DNA of 64,000 nucleotides, from contig NZ_VFNI01000003.1 in assembly GCF_006715495.1 (NCBI RefSeq), positions 62,001-126,000 of the forward strand, in the 5' to 3' direction. Position 1 is the first letter of the stretch. Every line of letters starts with the position of its first letter. This DNA comes from Herbaspirillum sp. SJZ106 (lineage in GTDB: Bacteria > Pseudomonadota > Gammaproteobacteria > Burkholderiales > Burkholderiaceae_D). Made by a program: the position numbers and the translations under genes. This document shows, piece after piece, positions 20,172 through 31,788 of the stretch. The notes beneath the pieces were generated by a model that was given only the letters and a program-made list of their open reading frames with translations, had not been told where the DNA came from and made no database searches.

Positions 20172-20952
20172 ATCAGGCAATGAACCAACCAGCCAACACC
20201 CTGCTGGACGTTGCCGGCCTGTCGATGCGCTTCGGCGGCCTGCTGGCCGTGGACGGCGTGTCGCTGTCGGTGATGGACAAGGAAGTCTTCGCCATCATCG
20301 GCCCCAATGGCGCCGGCAAGACCACCGTCTTCAACTGCATCAGCGGTTTCTACCAGCCGACCTCGGGCGACATCCGCCTGGCGGGCGCGTCGATCGCCCG
20401 CCAGCCCAGCCACCAGGTGGCGCAGCAGGGGCTGGTGCGCACCTTCCAGAACATCCGCCTGTTCAAGTCGATGACGGTGGTGGAAAACCTGCTGGTGGCG
20501 CAGCATCACCAGGTCAACACCAACCTGCTGTGGGGGTTGCTGAAGACGCCGTCGTATCGCAAATCGGAGAAGGAAGCGCTGCAGCGGGCGGCCTACTGGC
20601 TCGACCAGCTGGGCCTGACCGCGCTGGCCAACCGCGAGGCCGGAACCTTGTCCTACGGTTTGCAGCGGCGCGTTGAAATCGCCCGTTGCATGATCACCAA
20701 GCCGCGCCTGCTGCTGCTGGACGAGCCGGCTGCCGGCCTCAATCCCCAGGAGAAGCAGGAGCTGAGCCAGTTGATCGACCGCCTGCGCCGCGAGCATGGC
20801 GTGGCGGTGCTGCTGATCGAACACGACATGAGCCTGATCATGGGCATTTCTGACCGTATCCTGGTGATGGAGCACGGCAAGCCCATCGTCACCGGCACGC
20901 CGGAGCAGGTGCGCAGCGACGAGCGCGTGATCAAGGCTTACCTGGGAGAAGA

Positions 20953-20956
<4 letters not shown>
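20168..20956 (+). CDS. livG: Branched-chain amino acid ABC ATPase LivG
   Basis: 262 aa. Walker [11 protein letters not shown]-loop [23 protein letters not shown], signature [15 protein letters not shown] and Walker [13 protein letters not shown], followed by the LivG-specific [27 protein letters not shown] overlap with livM. Confidence 0.95.
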
Positions 20957-21660
<704 letters not shown>

Positions 21661-21677
21661 GCGTCTCACCCGCGACA

Positions 21678-21712
21678 GCAAAAAAGCGCATCTCCGGATG
21701 CGCTTTTTTGCT
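21678..21712 (+). terminator. Rho-independent terminator after livF
   Basis: AGCAAAAAAGCGCATC pairs with GATGCGCTTTTTTGCT across a tiny loop, with T-runs on both strands. It closes the liv operon 18 bp after the livF stop. Confidence 0.88.
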
Positions 21713-21814
21713 GCCGGGCAATCCGCGCGATGGCCGGCCTGTTCTTTGCTGGAGGAATGGCATCCGGGTTTGTTTCACGCTATGCTCTCGGTTCATTTCA
21801 GGGAGAAGCAGGCA

Positions 21815-22648
21815 ATGATTTCGGGGCGCATCAAGAAACCTGGCATGGGCGCGGCGGCATTGGCTGCCTTGCTGGTTTTTTCCGCTGCGGCGCATGCCGA
21901 TCGCCTGGCCGACATCAAGGCGCGCGGTTCGCTGATCTGCGCCACGTTGCCCAACAACGAGCCGCTTGCCTTTACCGATCCGTGGACGCACCAGGTGGTC
22001 GGCTTCGACGTCGACATGTGCAGCGCCGTCGCGCGCGAACTGGGCGTGAAGATGTCGCAAAAGAGCGTAACAGTGGCAGAGCGCCTGCCGGTGCTGATCC
22101 AGGGCGATGTCGACCTGGTGGTGGCGGCGCTGGGCTATACGCGCGAGCGTGCCCGCCAGATCGATTTCACCGCCGCCCACTACCAGAATCCGATCCGCGT
22201 GATCGTGCACAGCGACTCCGGCATCTCCAAGATGGCCGACCTGGCCGACAAGCGCATCAGCGCCAACCGCGATTCCACGCCGGAGCAGGCGGCGCGGCGC
22301 ATGCTGCCCAAGGCCACTGTCCAGGTCTATCCGGATACGTCTTCGGCTTTCCTCGCGCTGGCGCAGAACAAGGTCGACGGCCTGGCCTTGTCGCAGCCGT
22401 CCGGGATCCGTTTCGTCAGCGAGTCCGACGGCAAGTTCCGGTTCGTCGATGGGACGCTGCTATGGGAGCCGACCGCAATGGGCGTGAAGAAGGGCGAGCC
22501 GGCCTTGCTGGCCGCGGTCAATGCCGCGCTGGTCACGCTGGAGAAATCGGGCGAGATCGATGCCTTGTGGAACAAGTGGTATGGCCCCAAGAGTAAATTC
22601 AACATCCCGCGCGAGAAGAAGCTCACGCCCATCTCCGCCTTTCAGTGA
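21815..22648 (+). CDS. Family-3 amino acid binding protein (copy 1)
   Basis: 277 aa periplasmic receptor. Signal peptide MISGRIKKPGMG...AAAHAD; mature start RLADIKARGSLICATLPNNEP. Family-3 blocks: VVGFDVDMCSAVARELGV, VDLVVAALGYTRERARQIDFT, KRISANRDSTPEQAARRMLP and the C-terminal KSKFNIPREKKLTPISAFQ. It is a near-duplicate of the protein at 24183-25016; the last 20 residues differ at two positions. ATG 21815 has GGGAGAAG upstream. It has no permease of its own; it is the only gene between two terminated operons. Confidence 0.9.
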   Translation: MISGRIKKPGMGAAALAALLVFSAAAHADRLADIKARGSLICATLPNNEPLAFTDPWTHQVVGFDVDMCSAVARELGVKMSQKSVTVAERLPVLIQGDVDLVVAALGYTRERARQIDFTAAHYQNPIRVIVHSDSGISKMADLADKRISANRDSTPEQAARRMLPKATVQVYPDTSSAFLALAQNKVDGLALSQPSGIRFVSESDGKFRFVDGTLLWEPTAMGVKKGEPALLAAVNAALVTLEKSGEIDALWNKWYGPKSKFNIPREKKLTPISAFQ

Positions 22649-22767
22649 CGGCATCCGCGCGGGCGCGGGATGGCGGCAGGCCGTCCAGTGCAATTTCATA
22701 TCGACGAACTATGATGTAAGGAGTCGGTAACTCGCAATGTTCGTCGTTCGACGAGATGGAGGCCATG

Positions 22768-23010
22768 ATGACCGCGCACGAAGCCTTGACGTTGCAGATG
22801 CTCGAATGGATACAGGCGCGGCCGCATCTTTATGCGGACGTCCTGGAGGTATGGCGAACCACTTGTCCGCGGCTTTCCATCTGGGAAGATGCCTGTGCCG
22901 ATGGCCTCATTGAATGCCCACAAGGATATGCCGGGCCCGTGGCCGTATCGGCGAAAGGCCGGACATTGTTGTCGGCAAGCCGTCTCGGGAAAGCCTGTCT
23001 GGCGCGCTAG
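22768..23010 (+). CDS. Conserved small protein, 80 aa, function unknown
   Basis: MTAHEALTLQMLEWIQARPH, then YADVLEVWRTTCPRLSIWEDACADGLIEC and AVSAKGRTLLSASR. The pattern (helical, with WRTTCPRL-WEDA) resembles a small winged-helix-like protein seen widely in Burkholderiales; I cannot name a family. ATG 22768 has GGAGG 5 bp upstream; ATGs at 22756 and 22765 are before or within that site. The leader contains nested inverted repeats (22702-22755). It stands between the two binding-protein copies. Confidence 0.65.
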   Translation: MTAHEALTLQMLEWIQARPHLYADVLEVWRTTCPRLSIWEDACADGLIECPQGYAGPVAVSAKGRTLLSASRLGKACLAR

Positions 23011-23147
23011 CCGGGCAGGCAGCTTGCGTATTGGCGACCAGCGGCGACCAGCGCGTCTCGCCCCCCGGCCTGCACCGGCTTGGGAAAATATTCCTCAGCG
23101 CAGCGGGGCGCTTTGCCCATCCGCGCAACCGTCCCGTCCCGCCAACC

Positions 23148-23924
23148 TTATTGCACAGCCGCTTCGTTGAAGATGTCCGGAGACGGGTTATGGTAGACCT
23201 GCGGCGTTGCGCCCAGGCGCACGGACAATTCCTGCGCCAGCACCAGCAGCTTGCCGCGCAGCACCTCGCTGGCGGCCGGATCGAAGCGCAAGGACAGGCC
23301 GAAGATGGTCATCGCTCCCACCAGCGTATTGCCGGGGCCGAACACCGGCACCGACATGGAAGAGGAGAGCGGGTTGTTGATTCCCACCGAGATGCACACA
23401 TAGCGCCCGCCCGAGCGCGCCGCATTGCCCGGCACCGAAAAGAAGCGCAGCACCTGGGCGCTGGAAGTCTGGTCGATGGCAAACAGCGAACCGGCCTTGA
23501 CCGTAGCCTTGACCGACTCCGGCGATTCGGCCGCGTACATGCATAGCCGCTGGTCTTGCTGGCGGATGTAGAAGGCGGTGCTTTCGCCGGTTTCGCGCAC
23601 CAGCTTTTCCAGTGCGGGCACGATGAAGTCGGCGTAGTTGAAGCGGGCTTCGAAGGCTTTGCCCAACTGGTAGGCGCGCGGCCCCAGCTGGTAGGTACTG
23701 TCGGCGCGCTGCACCACGTAGCCGGCCTTGATGAAGGACATCATGTAGCGGTGGATCACGCTCTTGAACAGGCCCGTGTGCTGTTCCAGTTCGGTCAGCC
23801 CGAGCGGGCCGGAGGCGTCGATGAAGGCGTTGAGGATCGCCAGGGTGCGCTCGGCGCCAAGCACGGTACGGTCGGGGGCGACCTCTTTTTCCTTCTTCGT
23901 CGCTGTCTCTTTCTCTTTTTTCAT
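23148..23924 (-). CDS. IclR family transcriptional regulator
   Basis: 258 aa. A Lys/Glu-rich N-terminus (MKKEKETATKKEKEVAP) precedes the winged helix (LGAERTLAILNAFIDASGPLGLTELEQHTGLFKSVIHRYM) and the IclR effector domain (TYQLGPRAYQLGKAFEARF, SSAQVLRFFSV, SMSVPVFGPGNTLVGAMTIFGLSLRF). Divergent from the amino-acid transport and catabolic operon starting at 24183, and separated from it by 258 AT-rich bp containing a palindrome, so it is the likely regulator of that operon. Confidence 0.92.
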   Translation of the reverse strand: MKKEKETATKKEKEVAPDRTVLGAERTLAILNAFIDASGPLGLTELEQHTGLFKSVIHRYMMSFIKAGYVVQRADSTYQLGPRAYQLGKAFEARFNYADFIVPALEKLVRETGESTAFYIRQQDQRLCMYAAESPESVKATVKAGSLFAIDQTSSAQVLRFFSVPGNAARSGGRYVCISVGINNPLSSSMSVPVFGPGNTLVGAMTIFGLSLRFDPAASEVLRGKLLVLAQELSVRLGATPQVYHNPSPDIFNEAAVQ

Positions 23925-24118
23925 AAAACGTTTTCGATTTTCCGTGATGCGGCGAGGGTATCACCTTTTTTTGCATTGATGCGTCGCACCAAAAAATATC
24001 TCGCCGCAGGTTTTCCTTGCACCGGAAACAGGCCTTTCCCACCCTCCGATACGATTTTTGCACTGCCGCGAAGCATTTTTAAGTGCATGAAAAATAAGGA
24101 GAAATTATCCTTGTTTTA

Positions 24119-24141
24119 AAATCATAACGACATTATGATTT
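24119..24141. promoter_or_regulatory. Perfect inverted repeat, candidate IclR operator
   Basis: Arms AAATCATAA (24119-24127) and TTATGATTT (24133-24141) with a 5-nt spacer, 42 bp before the binding-protein start in the divergent iclR intergenic region. Site identity is inferred from symmetry and position only. Confidence 0.5.
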
Positions 24142-24182
24142 ATTTTAATCGAATTCGTTGTTCAACCCGGAAAGGATAGAAA

Positions 24183-25016
24183 ATGACTTTGGCGCACATC
24201 AAGAAGACCGGCCTGGCCATTGCGGCAGCCGCTGTGACACTGGTTTTCTCCAGCGCGGCGCATGCCGATCGCCTGGCCGACATCAAGGCGCGCGGTTCGC
24301 TGATCTGCGCCACGCTGACCAGCAGCGAGCCGCTGGGCTATCCCGATCCCGCCACCCGCCAGGTGGTCGGCTTCGACGTCGACATGTGCGCCGCCGTGGC
24401 CAAGCAGTTGGGCGTGAAGCTGGAGCACAAGGGCATCTCGGTCGAGGCCCGCATTCCGGAACTGACGCTGGGCCGCGTGGACCTGGTGGTGGCCGCGCTG
24501 GGCTACACCAAGGAGCGCGCGCAGCAGATCGATTTCACCTCGATTCACTACCAGACCCCGATCAAGCTGATCGCGCACAGCAACGCCGGCTTAAACAAGA
24601 TCGAAGACCTGGCCGAAAAGCGCATCAGCGCCAACAAGGGCTCCACTCCCGAGCTGTATGCGCGGAGCATGTTTCCCAAGGCCACCATCCTGACTTTCCA
24701 GGACACCCCGGCGGCCTTCCTGGCGCTGGCGCAGAACAAGGTGCAGGGCCTGGCGCTGTCGCAGCCGTCCGGCATCCGCTTCGTCAACGAATCCGATGGC
24801 AAGTACAAGTTCCTGGACGGCGCGCTGGCCTGGGAGCCGACCGGCATGGGCGTGAAGAAGGATGAGCCGGCCTTGCTGGCAGCGGTCAACGACGCGCTCG
24901 ACAAGCTGGAGAAATCCGGCGAGACCGATGCCCTGTGGAGCAAGTGGTTCGGCCCGAAAACCAAGTTCAACATCCCGCGCGAGAAGAAGCTCACGCCGGT
25001 CTCCGCTTTCCAGTAA
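24183..25016 (+). CDS. Family-3 amino acid binding protein (copy 2, heads the operon)
   Basis: 277 aa. Signal peptide MTLAHIKKTGLAIAAAAV...SSAAHAD; then RLADIKARGSLICATLTSSEP, VVGFDVDMCAAVAKQLGV, GRVDLVVAALGYTKERAQQIDFT and a C-terminus matching copy 1. AGGATAG precedes ATG 24183. Followed by two permeases, an ATPase and catabolic enzymes in the same direction. The ligand is probably a polar or acidic amino acid; this is inference from the family. Confidence 0.92.
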   Translation: MTLAHIKKTGLAIAAAAVTLVFSSAAHADRLADIKARGSLICATLTSSEPLGYPDPATRQVVGFDVDMCAAVAKQLGVKLEHKGISVEARIPELTLGRVDLVVAALGYTKERAQQIDFTSIHYQTPIKLIAHSNAGLNKIEDLAEKRISANKGSTPELYARSMFPKATILTFQDTPAAFLALAQNKVQGLALSQPSGIRFVNESDGKYKFLDGALAWEPTGMGVKKDEPALLAAVNDALDKLEKSGETDALWSKWFGPKTKFNIPREKKLTPVSAFQ

Positions 25017-25068
25017 GCCCTCACCGTTTCGCATGCGCCCCGACAGATGCCTGCCGATGGCATCGGCG

Positions 25069-25089
25069 GGGGCGGCTCCGCCCCTTTTT
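25069..25089 (+). terminator. Terminator-like attenuator after the binding-protein gene
   Basis: GGGGCGG pairs with CCGCCCC (tiny loop) and is followed by TTTTT. It lies in the 110-bp gap between the binding-protein and permease genes and could lower downstream expression. Confidence 0.65.
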
Positions 25090-25126
25090 CCGGGGCGGCA
25101 AGATGCATCAGCAAGAAAGCGACCTC

Positions 25127-25825
25127 ATGCTCAATCTGGATTTCAGTACGGTATTGCACGGCCAATACCTGGACTGGCTCATCAGCGGCGCGCTGACCTC
25201 GCTGTGGCTGTTCGCCGTGGCCTGGATCTGCGCCTTCGCGCTGGCCGTCATCCTGGTGGGACTGCGCGCCCTGGCGCTGCCGCCGCTGGAGTGGCTGATC
25301 TCGGCCTACGTCAATTACCACCGCAACGTGCCCGGCCTGGTGCAGATCTTCGTGTGGTACTTCGGCATCCCGGAGCTGCTGCCTGAATCGGTGACCGGTT
25401 TCATCAACGACCACAACGGCGAGTTCATCTTCGCGCTGATCGCGCTGGCGCTCAATTCGGCGGCCTACATGTCGGAAGACCTGCGCAGCGGGTTGCGCTC
25501 GGTGGCGGCCACGCAGATGGAGGCCGCGCGCGCGCTCGGCCTGTCTTACCTGCAGGCGATGCGCGACGTGCTGCTGCCGCAGGCGATCCGCGTTTCGGTG
25601 CCGCCGCTGGTGAACCAGTCGCTGTCGCTGTTCAAGTCGACCAGCCTGGCCATGGCCATCGGGGTGGCCGAAATGACCTATTCCAGCCGCCAGATCGAGA
25701 ACGAGACCTATCGTACCTTCGAGACCTTCGCGCTGGCGTCCGCGTTCTACCTGCTCGTGTCGTGGGCCATCATGGCGTTCGGCGCGTACTGCAACAGCAG
25801 GCATCTGCAAGCCAAGGAGCGCTGA
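25127..25825 (+). CDS. Polar amino acid ABC permease, HisM/GltJ type
   Basis: 232 aa. MLNLDFSTVLHGQYLDWLISGALTSLWLFAVAW begins the membrane part; INYHRNVPGLVQ-like YVNYHRNVPGLVQIFVWYFG and the EAA loop EAARALGLSYLQAMRDVLLPQAIR identify a glutamate/aspartate-type permease. ATG 25127 has AAGAAAG upstream; ATG 25103 would add eight residues. Confidence 0.9.
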   Translation: MLNLDFSTVLHGQYLDWLISGALTSLWLFAVAWICAFALAVILVGLRALALPPLEWLISAYVNYHRNVPGLVQIFVWYFGIPELLPESVTGFINDHNGEFIFALIALALNSAAYMSEDLRSGLRSVAATQMEAARALGLSYLQAMRDVLLPQAIRVSVPPLVNQSLSLFKSTSLAMAIGVAEMTYSSRQIENETYRTFETFALASAFYLLVSWAIMAFGAYCNSRHLQAKER

Positions 25826-25826
25826 C

Positions 25827-26530
25827 ATGGGCGACCTCTACAACATCATCGCCACCTACGGCGTGCAACTGCTGATCGGCGAGTTCCCGCACGGGCCGCT
25901 GGGCGGCCTGGCGCTGACGCTGATCCTGGCCATATCCGGCCTGGTGTGCGCCTTCCCGCTGGCCGTGCTGTTCGGCATCGCCCGCACCAGTGCGATCCGG
26001 GCGGTCGCGCTGCCGGCCGCGGCCATCGTACACACGCTGCGCGGCCTGCCGGTGCTGATGCTGATCTTCTGGGCCTACTTCATCGTGCCGCTGCTGACCG
26101 GCAAGTCGATCTCCGGCACCACCACCGTGATCTGCGCCTTGGTGGCCTACGAGGTGGCATTCCTGGGCGAAGTGGTCAAGGCCGGCATCCAGGCAATACC
26201 GAAAGGGCAGGTCGAGGCCTCGCGCTCGCTGGGCATGGGGTACTTCAGGACGCTGCAGGAGGTGGTGCTGCCGCAGGCGCTGTTCAACATGATCCCGAGC
26301 ATCCTCAACCAGTTGATTTCGCTGATCAAGAACACTTCGCTGGCCTACATCATCAGCGTCAACGAGCTGACCTACGCGGCCTACCAGGTCAATGCGCAGT
26401 TGCTGACCAAACCGTTCCAGGTCTACTTCCTGCTGGCCATGACCTATTTCGTCCTCTGCTACTGCCTGAGCGCGGCGGTCGGCCTGGCCGAGCGCCGCAT
26501 CAAGCAAAAACGTCAATTCAGGAGCGTGTG

Positions 26531-26531
<1 letters not shown>
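25827..26531 (+). CDS. Polar amino acid ABC permease, second subunit
   Basis: 234 aa. [49 protein letters not shown] and [28 protein letters not shown] (EAA loop) are typical. Starts one base after the first permease stop; its own stop overlaps the ATPase start (TGATG). Forms the heterodimeric pore with the preceding gene product. Confidence 0.92.
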
Positions 26532-28521
<1,990 letters not shown>

Positions 28522-28548
28522 ACCGTCCATCGAAACAGGAGCAACGAC

Positions 28549-29235
28549 ATGACCGCAGGATTCCGTATCTTCGAACGCACCCGCAAGGCGGCTGCCGCCG
28601 ACGTCGAGAAATTCGCCGCCATCCCGGTGGCCAACATCAGCGACTCGATGTCGCGCCTGACGGCTGCCGGCGCGCGCCTGCGTCCGCTGCATAGGGGCAG
28701 CAAGCTGGCCGGCGCCGCCATCACGGTCAGGTCGCGCCCCGGCGATAACCTGATGGTGCACAAGGCGCTGGACCTGGCCGAGCCGGGCGACATCGTGGTG
28801 GTCGACGCCGGCGGCGACATGAGCAATGCCATCATCGGCGAGCTGATGGTGGCGCATGCCATCCAGCGCAAGCTGGGCGGTATCGTCATCGATGGCGCCG
28901 TGCGCGACCTGGATGCGATCCGGGCCGGCAGTTTTCCGGTGTTCGCTGCCGGCGTCACCCACCGCGGCCCCTACAAGGACGGCCCGGGCGAGATCAACGT
29001 GCCCATCGCCATCGATGGCATGGTGGTCCGGCCCGGCGACCTGATGGTGGGCGACAGCGACGGCCTGTTGTGCGTGCCGTTGGAGGACCTGGCCGAGGTC
29101 TATGCCGCGGCCAAGGCCAAGAACGATGCCGAGGCCGCGCAGATGGCCGCCATCGCCGCCGGCTGCAGCGACCGCGCCTGGGTCGACGCCGCGCTGGTTC
29201 GCCTCCAGTGCGAGTTCGTCAAGGCGCGGGCCTGA
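28549..29235 (+). CDS. RraA-family class II pyruvate aldolase (HMG/CHA aldolase-like)
   Basis: 228 aa. The fold shared by RNase E inhibitor RraA and 4-hydroxy-4-methyl-2-oxoglutarate aldolases. Aldolase-type residues are present: GELMVAHAIQRKLGGIVIDGAVRDLDAI contains the Gly-Glu-Leu and Arg-Asp pairs that bind metal and pyruvate, and VRPGDLMVGDSDGLLCVP is typical. That supports an enzyme cleaving a 4-hydroxy-2-oxo acid to pyruvate rather than an RNase regulator. CAGGAG lies 8 bp before ATG 28549. It fits after the aminotransferase, which would make the 2-oxo acid. Confidence 0.85.
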   Translation: MTAGFRIFERTRKAAAADVEKFAAIPVANISDSMSRLTAAGARLRPLHRGSKLAGAAITVRSRPGDNLMVHKALDLAEPGDIVVVDAGGDMSNAIIGELMVAHAIQRKLGGIVIDGAVRDLDAIRAGSFPVFAAGVTHRGPYKDGPGEINVPIAIDGMVVRPGDLMVGDSDGLLCVPLEDLAEVYAAAKAKNDAEAAQMAAIAAGCSDRAWVDAALVRLQCEFVKARA

Positions 29236-29238
29236 TCC

Positions 29239-30276
29239 ATGGACGCACAGGAAACGACCGTCTCTCCCCACCTGCGCGTGCGCCAGGACTGGCTGGCGCG
29301 TACCGCGGAAGAGGCGCTGGAACCGGCGCTGCCCATCGTCGACGCCCACCACCATCTGTGGGACCGGCCTGGCGGCCGTTACCTGTTCGACGAACTGATG
29401 GCCGACATCGGCGCCGGCCACAACGTGGTCGCAACCGTTTTCGTGCAATGCCGCTCGATGTACCGCGCGCACGGCCCCGATGCGATGAAGCCGGTGGGGG
29501 AGGTGGAGTTCATCAACGGCCTGGCGGCGCAGTCGGCCTCCGGCATGTATGGGCCGGCGCGGGCTTGCGCGGCCATCGTCGGCTTTGCCGACCTGATGCT
29601 GGGCGAGGGCGTGCAACCGGTGCTGGAGGCCTTGCTGCACGCCGGCAACGGCCGCCTGCGCGGCATCCGCAACACCACCGCCTGGCATGCCGACCCCGCC
29701 ATCCGCAGCAACCCGCTGCCGCCGCCGCCGGGCATGCTGGCCGATGCGCGCTTTCGCCAGGGCGCGCGGCTGCTGGCGAAATACGATCTGCCGCTGGATG
29801 TCTGGGCCTACCATACCCAGCTCGATGAAGTGCTGGCGCTGGCGCAGGCCTGTCCGGAGACGCGCATCGTGCTCGACCATGCCGGCGGGCCGCTGGGCGC
29901 CGGGCCTTACGCCGGCCGGCGCGAGGAAGTGCGGCGCGAATGGGAGGCCGCGATGCGGCGCATCGCCGCACAGCCCAATGTCTGGCTCAAGCTGGGCGGA
30001 TTGGGCATGCCGGTAGGCGGCTGGGATTTCCACTTGCAGGAAGCGCCGCCGGCGTCGCAACAGTTGGCCGCGGCATGGCGGCCTTATATCGAGACATGCA
30101 TCGGCCTGTTCGGCGCCTCGCGTTGCATGTTCGAGAGCAACTTCCCGGTGGACAAGGGCATGTTCGGCTACGTCAGCCTGTGGAATGCGTTCAAGCGGCT
30201 CACGCAAGGCTTCGGGGCGGCGGAGCGGGACTCGCTTTTCGCGGGGACGGCGCGCGAGGTGTACCGCATCGGCTGA
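29239..30276 (+). CDS. Amidohydrolase-2 family lactonase-like hydrolase
   Basis: 345 aa TIM-barrel metal hydrolase (same group as PDC lactonase and fuconolactonase). Metal motif DAHHHLWD near residue 35, LRGIRNTTAWHAD, WAYHTQLDEVLALA, RIVLDHAGGPLG, VWLKLGGLGMPVGGW and CMFESNFPVDKGMFGYVSLWNAFKR are family blocks. The start follows the aldolase stop by 3 bp. A lactone or cyclic precursor of the aldolase substrate is a plausible target; this is inference. Confidence 0.87.
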   Translation: MDAQETTVSPHLRVRQDWLARTAEEALEPALPIVDAHHHLWDRPGGRYLFDELMADIGAGHNVVATVFVQCRSMYRAHGPDAMKPVGEVEFINGLAAQSASGMYGPARACAAIVGFADLMLGEGVQPVLEALLHAGNGRLRGIRNTTAWHADPAIRSNPLPPPPGMLADARFRQGARLLAKYDLPLDVWAYHTQLDEVLALAQACPETRIVLDHAGGPLGAGPYAGRREEVRREWEAAMRRIAAQPNVWLKLGGLGMPVGGWDFHLQEAPPASQQLAAAWRPYIETCIGLFGASRCMFESNFPVDKGMFGYVSLWNAFKRLTQGFGAAERDSLFAGTAREVYRIG

Positions 30277-30342
30277 ACCGTCCGGTGATAGGATGGCGGC
30301 CTTTCGTCGCGCCTGCGGGCGCAGCCATACAGGAAACAAGAC

Positions 30343-31719
30343 GTGCAAGCACAGAACGATACCGGCGCATGGCAGGATGCCGACGGCTTACCCGGCAGGC
30401 AACGCATCCTGGCCATCGCCACCGTGGTGCTGGCGGTGGCCATTGCGGTGATGGACGGTTCCATCGCCAACCTGGCATTGCCGGCCATCGCGCATGACCT
30501 GCGGGCCACCGATGCCGATGCCATCTGGATCATCAACAGTTACCAGATCGCCATGGCGGTGTGCCTGCTGCCGCTGGCGTCGCTGGGCGAAGTGGCCGGT
30601 TACCGCCGGGTCTACCTGAGCGGGCTGGTGCTGTTTACCGCCGCCTCGCTGGCGTGCGCCTTGGCCGGCGACATGCTGCAGTTAAGCCTGGCGCGGGTGC
30701 TGCAGGGCATTGGCGCGGCCGGCATCCTGAGCGTGAACACCGCGCTGATCCGCTTCATCTACCCGGCCCGGCTGCTGGGCCGCGCGATCGGCTACAACGC
30801 GCTGGTCGCCGGCACCGCCACCGCGCTGGGGCCGAGCGTGGCGGGTCTGATCCTGCATTGGGCGTCCTGGCACTGGCTGTTCCTGATCAATATCCCGCTG
30901 GGCATCGCCGCGCTGGCTATCGGCTGGAAGGCGCTGCCGTTCAATCCGCTGTCCAGGCGCAAATACGACCTGAGCAGCGCATTGGTGTGCATGGTGTTCG
31001 TCGGTTTGCTGCTGTATACGGTCGATGCCGTGGGCCATGTGCAAGGCTGGGGCGTGGTGGCGCTGTGCGCGCTGCTGACCGCGGCCAGCCTGGCGTTGCT
31101 GCTCAAACTGCAGTCCGCGGCGGCGCCCATGCTGCCGCTGGACTTGCTGCGCATCCCGCTGTTTGCGCTGTCGATCGGCACCTCGTTCTGCTCGTTCGCG
31201 GCTCAGATGGCTACCTTCGTGATGTTGCCTTTCATGCTGCAGAACCATCTCGGCATGAGTGCGGCGCATGCCGGCTTGCTGCTGACGGCGTGGCCGATCG
31301 CGGTGGCGCTGACCGGGGCGCTGGCGGGCAAGCTGTCGGACCGCATGTCGGCGGGATGGCTGGGAGGCGTGGGCATGGCAATCATGTGCGTCGGCTTGCT
31401 GTCGCTGCTGGCAGTGGAGCGCACGACATCGGATCTCGCGATCGTGTTGCTGTTCGCGCTCTGCGGTTTCGGCTTCGGCCTGTTCCAGTCGCCCAACAAC
31501 CGCACCCTGATCAGTGCGGCCCCGCGTTCGCGCACCGGCGGCGCCAGCGGCATGCTCGGCACCGCGCGCCTGACCGGCCAGACGGTCGGCGCATCGCTGG
31601 TGGCGCTGATGCTGACGCTGTCATCCGCGCCGTATGCGCTGGTGTTATGGAGTGCGGCCTTGTTGGCCGGGATGGCTTGCGTGGTGAGCGTGTCGCGTAT
31701 CCGCTATCACACGCGGTGA
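30343..31719 (+). CDS. MFS transporter, DHA2 (14-helix) family
   Basis: 458 aa integral membrane protein. AVAIAVMDGSIANLALPAIAHDL, LQGIGAAGILSVNTALI and GRAIGYNALVAGTATALGPSVAG match motif C and D of the EmrB/QacA group; about 14 helices. GTG 30343 is used, with CAGGAAAC upstream. Proton-driven export of a small molecule is expected; substrate unknown. It follows the hydrolase by 66 bp and may complete the operon. Confidence 0.88.
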   Translation: MQAQNDTGAWQDADGLPGRQRILAIATVVLAVAIAVMDGSIANLALPAIAHDLRATDADAIWIINSYQIAMAVCLLPLASLGEVAGYRRVYLSGLVLFTAASLACALAGDMLQLSLARVLQGIGAAGILSVNTALIRFIYPARLLGRAIGYNALVAGTATALGPSVAGLILHWASWHWLFLINIPLGIAALAIGWKALPFNPLSRRKYDLSSALVCMVFVGLLLYTVDAVGHVQGWGVVALCALLTAASLALLLKLQSAAAPMLPLDLLRIPLFALSIGTSFCSFAAQMATFVMLPFMLQNHLGMSAAHAGLLLTAWPIAVALTGALAGKLSDRMSAGWLGGVGMAIMCVGLLSLLAVERTTSDLAIVLLFALCGFGFGLFQSPNNRTLISAAPRSRTGGASGMLGTARLTGQTVGASLVALMLTLSSAPYALVLWSAALLAGMACVVSVSRIRYHTR

Positions 31720-31788
31720 GGGCGCCGCGTCAAGCAAACGATCCTGCCAACGAACGATCCTGCGGATCGGCGCCGTTCCAGTGTTGCC

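Noticed and set aside
28549-29235. Annotation as RNase E inhibitor RraA
   Set aside because: The protein is longer than RraA (about 160 aa) and keeps the aldolase Arg-Asp and Glu residues; operon context is catabolic.
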